The notes under the pieces were generated by a model that was not told the DNA's origin, searched no databases, and saw nothing but the letters and a program-made list of their open reading frames with translations. A stretch of DNA of 64,000 nucleotides from Deltaproteobacteria bacterium. GTDB taxonomy: Bacteria > Desulfobacterota > Desulfobacteria > Desulfobacterales > Desulfosarcinaceae. A program made the translations under genes and the position numbers. Positions 52,792 through 61,048 of the stretch are shown here, one piece after another. The DNA lies in NCBI GenBank assembly GCA_021824175.1, contig JAKALP010000014.1, positions 62,001 to 126,000 on the forward strand, written 5' to 3'. Each line of letters begins with the position of its first letter. Positions within the stretch are counted from its first letter, which is position 1.

Positions 52792-53727
52792 ATGAGACCA
52801 ACCTTCGCCCTATTGAGAAGTATCTCAATTTTACTTCTTCTTTGTGCCGCCGCCGGTCCGGCCCTGGCCCAGGATCTGGGCGGCTCCGTGCTCAGGGATT
52901 ATCCGGTGGCATTAACGCTCCCCAAGGGCCGCTGGGAGTTCAGCCTGGATTATCTGGCCGTGGGAGAGGTCTCGGAAAATATGGCGGATGCCAAAGGTCT
53001 GCGGCTGCTGATCGATTATGGTCTTCAGAGCCGCACCACCTTGATGTCGAGCTTTGCTTACCAGGACCTGGACTTTGAATCGGACAAATTGACGGTTCTC
53101 TCCGCCGATCTATTGCTTCATCGTAATCTGATTCAAAACAGCGAGGGGTGGAAGCCCAAACTGGCAATCAGCGCGGGAGCCCGCTTTAATACTACATCTG
53201 GTGGAGACAGTCTTACCATGGATACCATGGCGGGTGGAATCAGTGAGCGCACCACCGTCAGTGATCTCCAAGACATCACCCCCTATGCCCGGCTGACGGC
53301 GGGTGAGATTTGGGGATGGCTTTTTCCCAACCTTTTTCTGGAATACGGCTACTCGGACATTCGCGCCAAGGCTGAATCCTCTTCCGCCGGCTCTTCCCAG
53401 GATCTTTCCCGCAATGAAAACTACATAGAGGTCGGTCTGAACCTGTTGATCAAATTTCCTTACAAGGCGCTGCTGCATTTGGAATATGACTATCTCCATT
53501 TTTATCGCGGCGATGCCCTTGACCAGGTGGATGACAATCAAATCATCAAAGCAGATTTCAGCTTTCACTTCACTCCCTCGCTGGCCCTCACCCTGGGCGC
53601 ATGCTACCAAACTCACGCGCTCAACGGCCAGATCCCCTTTCTCTACCAGCAGTTTTCCCAGGAGAGCTTCAAGCAGGATTACCGGGGCGTTCAGGTGGGA
53701 GTGACCATCTTGTTCGGCGGCAACTAG
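52792..53727 (+). CDS. Predicted outer-membrane beta-barrel protein
   Basis: The 311-residue protein has a clear signal peptide (residues 1-26, ending GPALAQDL) followed by alternating amphipathic strands (RWEFSLDYLAVGEV, LRLLIDYGLQSRTTLMSSF, ALLHLEYDYLHFY, GVQVGVTILFGGN at the end), consistent with a 10-14 strand barrel. No family motif is recognisable. It comes about 120 bases after the exporter gene and 31 before another barrel-type protein, so it may be an outer-membrane partner in polysaccharide export. Function unassigned. Confidence 0.78.
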   Translation: MRPTFALLRSISILLLLCAAAGPALAQDLGGSVLRDYPVALTLPKGRWEFSLDYLAVGEVSENMADAKGLRLLIDYGLQSRTTLMSSFAYQDLDFESDKLTVLSADLLLHRNLIQNSEGWKPKLAISAGARFNTTSGGDSLTMDTMAGGISERTTVSDLQDITPYARLTAGEIWGWLFPNLFLEYGYSDIRAKAESSSAGSSQDLSRNENYIEVGLNLLIKFPYKALLHLEYDYLHFYRGDALDQVDDNQIIKADFSFHFTPSLALTLGACYQTHALNGQIPFLYQQFSQESFKQDYRGVQVGVTILFGGN

Positions 53728-53758
53728 AGCGCAAGCAGAAGTAAAAGACGGGATTTTA

Positions 53759-55294
53759 ATGACGTTTCTAAAAACGATGGGAAGCCTGGGGCTGATCCTG
53801 GCGGTGCTGTGGGCCGACGCCGCGGGCGCGGTGGAGACGTTGCCGGATAGTATTCAGGCGGCCCGTGGACGCTTAGGTCTGAGCTACGAAACCGTGAATC
53901 TGCCGGCTGGCGAGCAGATGGGAATGGCGGGCGGTTATCTGCTATTTGATAAAAGCCGCTGGTTCTCCATGGGGCCGGGTTTCTACGGGGCCATGAGCGG
54001 CGAGCGCGGGGGATTCATCACCCTGGGGCTCAACAACGAGGCCCGCTGGCCGCTGACCGATTGGCTGGCTTTTAACGTCGGCGCGTTCATTGGCGCGGGC
54101 GGGGGCCGCGATGGTTTGATGCTCACGGGCGGTGGATTGATGCTGCGCGGCCAAACCGGATTTCTAGTCAGCGCCGGTCCCTGGGGCGATTTTGGCGCCG
54201 GCGCCAGTTACGTAGCCTTTCCCTATGGCAGTATTCATAGTGCTCAGCCCTTTATCTTCTACCAATATCCTTTCAAAGTCTGGCTGCAGGACGGCTGGTC
54301 GGCGTCGACCCTCCAAGGCAACGAAACTTTCAACTTGCCCAGCCGTACCCATGAATTTGCCTTGGTCTACCGTCATTACGCCGTGCCTGCCGGTGTTGAA
54401 ACCGATGCCGGCCAGCCGCAGCATGAAGCCATCGAACTACTAGGCGTCGAATGGTTGATGCATCTGAATGATCTTTTCTTTCTAAAAGTTGAAACCGAAG
54501 GAGCGGCGGGCGGTCAAAGCATTGGTTATATGCAGATTCTGGCTGGTGGCGGGTTGCGTCTGGGACTGACCCGCTCAACTTCCGCCAGGCTCAGCGCCGG
54601 CTTGGGGCCGGCCGGTGGCGGCGGCGTGGACATGGGCGGTGGGGTAATGCTGGATGCGGACCTCAGCTTGCAGCAGTATATCACGGATCATTTTTACGCC
54701 GAGGCCGGGGCCGGGTATGTCACGGCCGTAGACGGCAATTTCAAGGCCGCCAGCCTGGCGGCTAAAATCGGCTATCGGTTTGGCCTGCCTTTCACTACCC
54801 AGACCAGCCTGCCTTTGGACGCTCTGGGAGAGTATGAGCGCCTGCCCCTGCGCTGGCGCATTGCCCATCAAACCTATTTCAAAGCCGATGATCGCTGGCG
54901 CAGTCGCAACACTGAAACCGATATCGATCTGCTGGGCTTCCAGGGAGACTGCTTTGTCAGCAAATACTTCTACCTGACCGGCCAAGCCTTTGCCGCTTAT
55001 CACGGCGAAGCCGGAGCGTACATGGCCGGTTTGGTGGGCGCGGGCACCCATCTGCCCCTTGGCAAGACACCGCTCTTCGCTGATATCGAAGGTTTGTTAG
55101 GTGCAGCCGGCGGTGGCGGCGTGGATGTAGGCGGCGGCTCGGTCTGGCAGGCCAATGGCGGACTCGGTTATCAGCTCAGCCGCAGTTACAGTCTGATGGC
55201 TTCTTACGGCCGCCTGGGATCATTCAACGGCCATGTCCAGGCCAATGTTTTGACCCTGGCCCTGGCTCATGAATTGACGCTGTTTGCGCGCTGA
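53759..55294 (+). CDS. Glycine-rich outer-membrane protein with a threefold internal repeat
   Basis: The 511-residue protein has a signal peptide (1-25, ending GAVETLP) and amphipathic strands throughout, suggesting an outer-membrane barrel. A glycine-rich motif occurs three times at about residues 110, 281 and 446: GAGGGRDGLMLTGGGLML, GPAGGGGVDMGGGVMLDAD and GAAGGGGVDVGGGSVWQAN, roughly 165-170 residues apart, so the chain seems to be three related modules. I do not recognise the family. It ends the export gene cluster, before the terminator at 55386. The C-terminal Phe-Ala-Arg end does not match the usual terminal Phe signal. Confidence 0.75.
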   Translation: MTFLKTMGSLGLILAVLWADAAGAVETLPDSIQAARGRLGLSYETVNLPAGEQMGMAGGYLLFDKSRWFSMGPGFYGAMSGERGGFITLGLNNEARWPLTDWLAFNVGAFIGAGGGRDGLMLTGGGLMLRGQTGFLVSAGPWGDFGAGASYVAFPYGSIHSAQPFIFYQYPFKVWLQDGWSASTLQGNETFNLPSRTHEFALVYRHYAVPAGVETDAGQPQHEAIELLGVEWLMHLNDLFFLKVETEGAAGGQSIGYMQILAGGGLRLGLTRSTSARLSAGLGPAGGGGVDMGGGVMLDADLSLQQYITDHFYAEAGAGYVTAVDGNFKAASLAAKIGYRFGLPFTTQTSLPLDALGEYERLPLRWRIAHQTYFKADDRWRSRNTETDIDLLGFQGDCFVSKYFYLTGQAFAAYHGEAGAYMAGLVGAGTHLPLGKTPLFADIEGLLGAAGGGGVDVGGGSVWQANGGLGYQLSRSYSLMASYGRLGSFNGHVQANVLTLALAHELTLFAR

Positions 55295-55385
55295 CGGTTG
55301 GTCGAATGGTTGATTCATTGATTCGTTGATTGGTTGGGCGGTTGGGCGGTTAATCGGTTGATTGGTAAATGATGAAAAAAAATTG

Positions 55386-55415
55386 AAAAGGGCCGGTAAT
55401 TCTACCGGCCCTTTT
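55386..55415. terminator. Bidirectional rho-independent terminator
   Basis: AAAAGGGCCGGTA (55386-55398) pairs with TACCGGCCCTTTT (55403-55415) around a four-base loop, followed by CTTTT on the plus strand and by TCAATTTTTTTT on the minus strand. It lies between the convergent outer-membrane protein gene and sppA and serves both. Confidence 0.9.
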
Positions 55416-55453
55416 CTTTTATGACCTTCTGTTTCATAAAACGACGGGCATAT

Positions 55454-55501
55454 GTAGGGTGCATTTATGCACCACATATTGGTGCGCGAAGCGCACCCTA
55501 C
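55454..55501. repeat. Intergenic inverted repeat GTAGGGTGC
   Basis: GTAGGGTGC (55454-55462) and GCACCCTAC (55493-55501) frame a 48-base element with inner complementary stretches (ATGCACC/GGTGCGC). Elements with these ends are widespread intergenic repeats in many proteobacteria and cyanobacteria. Nearby simple GATTG/GGTTG-type runs (55305-55365) and their complement (55548-55570) suggest further repeat DNA. Confidence 0.6.
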
Positions 55502-55565
55502 CAAGCCGCCGCAAGGTGTCTGCGATCAAAAATCCTAATACCTGCTCAACCAATCAACTAATCAC

Positions 55566-56552
55566 CTAATACCCCATTGCCGCCGGCCAAATGTAGTAAA
55601 AACCGGCTTCGGCGGCGGCATTCAATGGCGCCAGAATGGGCAGCATGCTCTCCAGTTCTCCCCCCTGATGCTGGATGGCCGGATTGTAAATGGTGTCTTC
55701 TTCCAATTTGTAGCGACGGTAGCAAATCACTTTGGCATCGGTCTCCATGCCGGCCAGTTCCTTGGCTTTGGCCACGGCATCATCCAGATAGCCCACCTGG
55801 TCCACCAGACCTAAGCTCTTGGCCTGGTCCGCAAGATAGACCCGCGCCGTGGATATTTGGGCTTTTTGTTCCGGGCTCAACTTGCGATGCTTCATCACCA
55901 AATCCATGAAACGGGTGGCCATGGTGTCGGTCAACTCTTGAAACAAGACCACCTCTTCTTCGGTGGGTGCGCGGTAAGGAGAGCCCATGTCCTTCTGGGC
56001 GCCGGATTTATTAACGGCCACGGAGAGACCGGCTTTTTCCATCAACCCGCTGACGCCCGGCCGCAGGAAGATCACGCCAATGGAGCCGGTGATGGTGGTG
56101 GGATGGGCTACGATGTAATCGGCCGGTAAGGAGATGTAATAGCCGCCCGAAGCCGCCACGCTCATCATGGCCACGATGATCTTAACGCCGGTGCGCTGTT
56201 TATAGGCGCTGATTTCATGGTAGAGAATATCGCTGGCGGTTACAGTCCCGCCGGGTGAATTGACCTTGAGCAGCAGGGCCTTGATATCGGGGTCCTGTTC
56301 CGCATGCTTCAGATAGGCTACGATTTGCTGCACCATGCTGGGACGGCTTTGCAATACACCTTTCTCGGCACGGGAGGAAATGGTGCCATCCACCGAAAGC
56401 ACGAGCACTTTGCCTTTGCCGGTGCCCTGCAGCACATATTCTTTCAAGGGTTCTTGCTTATCGCCGAACAGTGTCACTTTGGGAAGAGAACAACCCGTCA
56501 TGAAACAAGTGCAAATTGTAAGAATAATCGCCAGCCATAAGATCTTGCGCAT
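55566..56552 (-). CDS. sppA: Signal peptide peptidase SppA, lipoprotein form
   Basis: The 328-residue S49-family protease degrades signal peptides after secretion. The N-terminus is a lipoprotein signal (CFMTGC, lipid-bearing Cys near residue 21), a variation on the usual transmembrane anchor. The catalytic Ser is in SVAASGGYYIS near 135 and the Lys partner in NKSGAQKDMGSPYR near 188. The KVNSPGGTVTAS and HPTTITGSIGVI stretches are strong SppA markers. Length fits the short bacterial form. It is convergent with the glycan export cluster and ends before the shared terminator. Confidence 0.93.
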   Translation of the reverse strand: MRKILWLAIILTICTCFMTGCSLPKVTLFGDKQEPLKEYVLQGTGKGKVLVLSVDGTISSRAEKGVLQSRPSMVQQIVAYLKHAEQDPDIKALLLKVNSPGGTVTASDILYHEISAYKQRTGVKIIVAMMSVAASGGYYISLPADYIVAHPTTITGSIGVIFLRPGVSGLMEKAGLSVAVNKSGAQKDMGSPYRAPTEEEVVLFQELTDTMATRFMDLVMKHRKLSPEQKAQISTARVYLADQAKSLGLVDQVGYLDDAVAKAKELAGMETDAKVICYRRYKLEEDTIYNPAIQHQGGELESMLPILAPLNAAAEAGFYYIWPAAMGY

Positions 56553-56606
56553 AAAAAACTCCTTTTTAGTTCAATGAGAAATTTAAGCTGTTATGTTACT
56601 CTTTAC

Positions 56607-56739
56607 TTCAACGCAGAGACGCAGAGCTCCCAGAGGTGCGCAGAGGTTTAAGGCAACATTGAACATATGAACTCTGAAAAGTAGGTATGATATATATCTC
56701 CTCTGCGTTCCTCTGCGAGCTCTGCGTCTCTGCGTTGAA
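56607..56739. repeat. MITE-like element with 23-bp perfect inverted ends
   Basis: The 23 bases at 56607-56629 (starting TTCAACGCAGAGACG) are exactly the reverse complement of 56717-56739. Inner sequences CGCAGAGG (56639-56646) and CCTCTGCG (56700-56707) also pair, so the whole 133 bases can fold into one long hairpin. It is non-coding and lies between sppA and polA. The CTCTGCGTCTCTGCG type of repeat is common in bacterial intergenic DNA; its origin is uncertain. Confidence 0.75.
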
Positions 56740-56755
56740 ATGAAAACATCGCTTT

Positions 56756-59464
56756 CTAGTGCGCTTCGGCCCAATTACTACCCCAGGCCACATTGACCTT
56801 GAGGGGCACTTTCAACGCCCAAACATTTTCCATGACCTCCGGCACCATACTCCTGATGATCTCCAACTCTTCGGGCGGTACTTCGAAGACAATTTCATCG
56901 TGCACCGAAAGCAGCATCAGGGTTTGCAAACGCCGCTCTTTGAGGGCAGCGGCGGCCCGGATCATGGCCACCTTGATCAGGTCGGCGGCCGTGCCTTGAA
57001 TAGGGGTGTTGATGGCGGTGCGCTCGGCAAACTGGCGGATCGTCGGGTTGCCGCTGTTGATGTCAGGCAACAGACGCAAGCGGCCCAACAGGGTGCTGAC
57101 CCGCTGGGTCTGGCGCGCCTGGGCGATGGTATTCTCCATATAAGTTTTGATGCCGTTGTAGCGCTCGAAATATTGATCAATGTAGGTTTGGGCGATTTTG
57201 GCGCTGATCCCCAGTTCCCGCGACAAGCCAAAGGCGCTCATGCCATACATGATGCCGAAATTGATGGCCTTGGCCTGGCGTCGCAACTCTTCGGGCACGT
57301 GATCCAGAGGCACTTGAAATACTTCACTGGCCGTGCGGGCATGGATATCTTCATTGTGCTCAAAGGATTGAATCAAAATAGGATCATCCGCATAGTGGGC
57401 CAGGATGCGCAGTTCGATTTGGGAGTAGTCGGCCGAGAGCAAATGCCATCCCGGCCGGGCCACGAACGCCTTGCGGATCTCCCGCCCCTCTTCGGTGCGG
57501 ATGGGAATGTTCTGCAAATTAGGATCGGAGCTGCTCAGGCGGCCCGTGGCGGCGACGGTCTGATTAAACGATGTGTGGATGCGCCCGGTTTGGGCGTCCA
57601 CTTGTTCGAGCAAAGCATCCACATAGGTTGATTTAAGTTTAGCCAGGGAACGGTGGCGCAGGAGAAAGGCGGGCAGTTCATGCTGTTCGGCCAATCGGGT
57701 CAATACTTCCACGTCCGTGGAGTAACCGGTCTTCTTCTTCGTCTTCTTGAAAGTGGGCAGTTGCAGCTTTTCAAAGAGAATACGCCCCAATTGTTGGGAG
57801 GATTGGATATTGAAGCGTTCTCCCGCCAGAGCGTAGATATCTTCTTCCAGGGCCTGCAGTTGTTGTTGAAAGGATTTGGACAGCTCGTGCAGTTTATCCT
57901 GATCGATGCGGATACCGGCCATCTCCATCTCCATCAAGACCGGCACCAGGGGCATCTCCACCTGTTCGAGCAAGGGCATCAGCCCCAATTCTTCCAACTG
58001 GGGCCGCAATACTTCAAAAGCGCGCAAGGTGATATCGGCATCTTCGCAGGAGTAAGGCACGGCCTGCTCCAGCGGCACGCGATCAAAGGTCACGGCGCCC
58101 CTGCCTTTGCCGGCCACATCGCTGAAGGTGATATTCTTGTGATTGAGAAAATCCAAGGCGATTTGATCCAGATTGTGGGCCCGCTTGGAGGGATTGAGCA
58201 GATAGGACATCAGCATGGTGTCGAAGCGCACGCCGGCCAGATTCACGCCATGGCGCTTGAACACGGTCCAGTCGTATTTGATGTTCTGGCCCACTTTGGC
58301 GATCTGGTCATTTTCAAGCAGGGGTTTGAGATGTTTCAGTAGCGTTTGGCGGTCGATCTGCTCCGGCGCCCCGATATAGTTGTGGCCGCAGGGGATATAA
58401 TAGGCTTCGTTGGCCCGGTCGGAAACGGAAACGCCGACCAGTAATGCTTCCATGGGATTTTCGGAAGTGGTTTCGGTATCAATGGCAATACAGGCGCAAC
58501 CCTGCAGCCGTTTGACCAGGGATTCCAGCTCTTCAATTTGCAGAACGGCGCCATACCGAACCTCGGTCTGGGGCTGGGATTGCTGGAATTCCTGCTGCAA
58601 CTGCCGAAACTCCAGCTCTTGAAATAACGCGCCCAGCGCGATTGGATCAGGGGTTTGGACGGTAAGCGCCTTCATGTCAAAAGTAACCGGTGCCTGATCA
58701 TTGATGGTCACCAGGCGGCGGCTCAACAGTGCTTTATCTTTATTGGCCAGCAGCTTTTCCCGCTGTTTGGACGAAGAGACTTCGTCAATACGTTCGTACA
58801 GGGCTTGAATGCTGCCAAAAGTTTGAATCAGGGCCAGGGCTGTCTTGGGACCAATGCCCGGCACGCCAGGCACGTTGTCGGTGCTGTCGCCGGACAAGCC
58901 CATCATGTCGATGATCTGGGACGCGCTGAGACCGAAATTTTTGGCGATCTCCTCTTTGTCGATGTGATGATCCTTCATAGGGTCCCAAATGACGACATGG
59001 TCGGTGACCAGTTGCATGAAGTCCTTGTCGCCAGTGACCATCACCACATCGAAGCCCTGGGATTGAGCCAGGCGGGCATAGGTGCCGATCAGATCATCGG
59101 CCTCGAAACCAGCCATTTCAATGGCGGGCATATTGAATCCGGCCGTTATCTTCTTGATGTAGGGCAGTTGGACCACGAGCTCCTCGGGCATGGACGGGCG
59201 GTTGGCTTTGTATTCGGCATAGAGTTCATGGCGGAAGGTTGGCCCTTTGGCATCGAAGAAGACCGCGACATAGCGCGGCGCGCGCTCCTGCATCAGCTTG
59301 ATCAACATGCGGGTGTAGCCAAATACCGCATTGGTGGGCATTCCCTTGGAGTTGGTGAGACCCCGCACGGCATGAAAGGCGCGATAGATATAGGCGCTGC
59401 CATCGATGAGATATAGGACGGGACGTTTTCGTTCCTGGGAATGAGGCTCGCTGCCGGTGGTCAT
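56756..59464 (-). CDS. polA: DNA polymerase I
   Basis: The 902-residue enzyme has all three PolA parts. Residues 15-310 are the 5'-3' exonuclease (LYLIDGSAYIYRAFHA, DAKGPTFRHE, DNVPGVPGIGPKTA). Residues about 310-500 are a proofreading-type 3'-5' exonuclease with the acidic IDTETT motif intact. The polymerase (520-900) shows SSDPNLQNIPIR, SADYSQIELRILAH, the O helix RQAKAINFGIMYG and LSVHDEIVFE. It repairs DNA and removes RNA primers. The ATG at 59464 follows GAGCATTCC-type sequence without a strong ribosome site but matches the family start. It is alone on its transcript, with a repeat before sppA. Confidence 0.95.
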   Translation of the reverse strand: MTTGSEPHSQERKRPVLYLIDGSAYIYRAFHAVRGLTNSKGMPTNAVFGYTRMLIKLMQERAPRYVAVFFDAKGPTFRHELYAEYKANRPSMPEELVVQLPYIKKITAGFNMPAIEMAGFEADDLIGTYARLAQSQGFDVVMVTGDKDFMQLVTDHVVIWDPMKDHHIDKEEIAKNFGLSASQIIDMMGLSGDSTDNVPGVPGIGPKTALALIQTFGSIQALYERIDEVSSSKQREKLLANKDKALLSRRLVTINDQAPVTFDMKALTVQTPDPIALGALFQELEFRQLQQEFQQSQPQTEVRYGAVLQIEELESLVKRLQGCACIAIDTETTSENPMEALLVGVSVSDRANEAYYIPCGHNYIGAPEQIDRQTLLKHLKPLLENDQIAKVGQNIKYDWTVFKRHGVNLAGVRFDTMLMSYLLNPSKRAHNLDQIALDFLNHKNITFSDVAGKGRGAVTFDRVPLEQAVPYSCEDADITLRAFEVLRPQLEELGLMPLLEQVEMPLVPVLMEMEMAGIRIDQDKLHELSKSFQQQLQALEEDIYALAGERFNIQSSQQLGRILFEKLQLPTFKKTKKKTGYSTDVEVLTRLAEQHELPAFLLRHRSLAKLKSTYVDALLEQVDAQTGRIHTSFNQTVAATGRLSSSDPNLQNIPIRTEEGREIRKAFVARPGWHLLSADYSQIELRILAHYADDPILIQSFEHNEDIHARTASEVFQVPLDHVPEELRRQAKAINFGIMYGMSAFGLSRELGISAKIAQTYIDQYFERYNGIKTYMENTIAQARQTQRVSTLLGRLRLLPDINSGNPTIRQFAERTAINTPIQGTAADLIKVAMIRAAAALKERRLQTLMLLSVHDEIVFEVPPEELEIIRSMVPEVMENVWALKVPLKVNVAWGSNWAEAH

Positions 59465-59708
59465 GGAATGCTCGCTTTATGAAAGAGTTGAGGAGATACA
59501 GGCGAACCGGGCATTTGGCCTGCCTTGACAGCCAAACGGGTTTGACTTAAGTTCGGGCCGCTGCTCCGCCAGGAGATCCTGATACCGCCGTTTCCATATT
59601 ATATTCAAGGTGATAAGCGGTATTGGCGAGATAGCTGAACAGAGCGGTAACGCAATGGGACATGCAATACCATGGTTGGCTGGAAACGACAAGAATAGAC
59701 CTCTCTAA

Positions 59709-59954
59709 ATGCCCTCGGATGCTTTTATGCCTGAATCCGTTCCCCCAAAGCCACCCCGGCAACGACGCTGGCGCCGACCGGCCCAGCAGCAATGCCACTG
59801 CTGCGGACAGCTCCACACCTTTTGCTGGCGCTGCCGTTGCGGTTTTGAAATCTGTCAGGGGTGCATGCAGGAAAATTTTTGGGGCCTGTCGTGCAACGGC
59901 ATCACCTGGCAATGCCCCGATTGCGGGCAACTCAATGGTTTGGGCAATCAATAA
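59709..59954 (+). CDS. Small cysteine-rich zinc-ribbon-type protein
   Basis: The 81-residue product has a basic, proline-rich N-terminus (PPKPPRQRRWRRPAQQQ) and then eight or more cysteines in CxxC-like pairs: CHCCGQLH, CWRCRCGFE, ICQGCMQ and CPDCGQLNG, likely two zinc sites. The start may instead be ATG 59727. No ribosome site is strong. I do not recognise a named family. It is divergently placed from polA and 200 bases before a Ser/Thr kinase. A minus-strand frame over the same bases is less likely because it has no such pattern. Confidence 0.6.
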   Translation: MPSDAFMPESVPPKPPRQRRWRRPAQQQCHCCGQLHTFCWRCRCGFEICQGCMQENFWGLSCNGITWQCPDCGQLNGLGNQ

Positions 59955-60153
59955 CCGCCAGGGCTCTTCTTCTAATCAAGAAATTTTTGATAACAGCCGA
60001 TGTTATGACGGAAGTCCTTGAGAAGACGGCTGAAATATCATATTTATGAATATATGGGGCAAAGAATGAAATGCTCGCGATGGCCGTTGAGGCCAGGGAT
60101 GATGCTGAACCGGTGCTCAAAGCTGATTCATGGGCGGTAATGGAGATCAAACC

Positions 60154-61038
60154 ATGGCCTCAATCAAAACAATGAATTTCGATCATCTGATCGGGCAAAC
60201 GGTCGGCACGGCCCGGTTACTGAATAAGCTCGACAGCGGCGCCATGTCCGTTGTTTTCGTGGCCTATCAGCAAACTCTCAAACGTCAAATTGCGGTCAAA
60301 ATCCTCCCCAAGGCGTTGTTGACGCCGCGTATGGCCGATCTGTTTCAGCAAGAGGCCGAGGCAGCCGCGTTTCTTTCCCATCCCTGCATCATTCCCGTTT
60401 ACGAAATCGGTGAAACAGATGAATTTCTATTTTTTACCATGCAGTTGATCAAGGGCAAGGCCCTGGCCCACTATATCCGCCTGGCGCGCCACAATGTGGT
60501 GCCTTCCAAGCGCATGATGCCGGTGGATACCAGCATCAAACTCATAATTCAAATACTCGATGCCTTAGACTACGCCAACCGTCTGGGCATCGTGCACCGC
60601 GATATCAAACCGCGCAATATTCTCATCGAGGGCCATTCCAAAAGACCGATCATCACCGATTTCGGCGTGGCCCGCTCCTATGGCGGCGCGGACAAGGACC
60701 AACGCATTCTGGTGGGGACCCCGACCTACATGGCCCCCGAGCAAATAGTATCCGGCATCGTGGATGGACGCGCCGATGTGTACGCCACGGGCGTCGTGTT
60801 GCTGGAAATGCTTTGCGGCGGGCTGCCCTATCCGCCCTATGATTCAGCCGTCAAACTGCTCAAAATCAAATTGCGGTTGCAGGATCGTTTGTTCAGCCAA
60901 ACCCCCTCCCAGATGAATCCGGCGGTGGACAGCGAGCTGAATGATATCGTGCTCAAAGCGGTGGCATATAATAAAGATCAGCGCTTTCAGTCCTGCGGAG
61001 AATTTGCCCGGGCTCTGGAAGCCTATATGGCCAAATAA
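60154..61038 (+). CDS. Hanks-type serine/threonine protein kinase
   Basis: The 294-residue protein is a single kinase domain without transmembrane segment or sensor domain. It has an altered glycine loop (LNKLDSGAMSVVFVA), the ATP Lys in IAVKILPKAL, Glu in the C helix, HRDIKPRNILIE as catalytic loop near 152, DFGVARSYG, GTPTYMAPEQ and the DVYATGVVLLEML helix. All catalytic residues are present, so it is likely active. The ATG at 60154 has GGAG eight bases upstream. It is followed eleven bases later by a large glycine-rich protein that may be its substrate or partner. Confidence 0.93.
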   Translation: MASIKTMNFDHLIGQTVGTARLLNKLDSGAMSVVFVAYQQTLKRQIAVKILPKALLTPRMADLFQQEAEAAAFLSHPCIIPVYEIGETDEFLFFTMQLIKGKALAHYIRLARHNVVPSKRMMPVDTSIKLIIQILDALDYANRLGIVHRDIKPRNILIEGHSKRPIITDFGVARSYGGADKDQRILVGTPTYMAPEQIVSGIVDGRADVYATGVVLLEMLCGGLPYPPYDSAVKLLKIKLRLQDRLFSQTPSQMNPAVDSELNDIVLKAVAYNKDQRFQSCGEFARALEAYMAK

Positions 61039-61048
61039 CGGAAGCAAT

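Noticed and set aside
55305-55365. Repetitive GGTTGATTG-type run that looks like a short tandem array
   Set aside because: Units vary in length and sequence and there are no spacers, so it is neither CRISPR nor a clean tandem repeat.
59547-59951. 134-codon minus-strand frame upstream of polA
   Set aside because: It overlaps the plus-strand cysteine-rich gene, has no recognisable domain and looks like a shadow frame.
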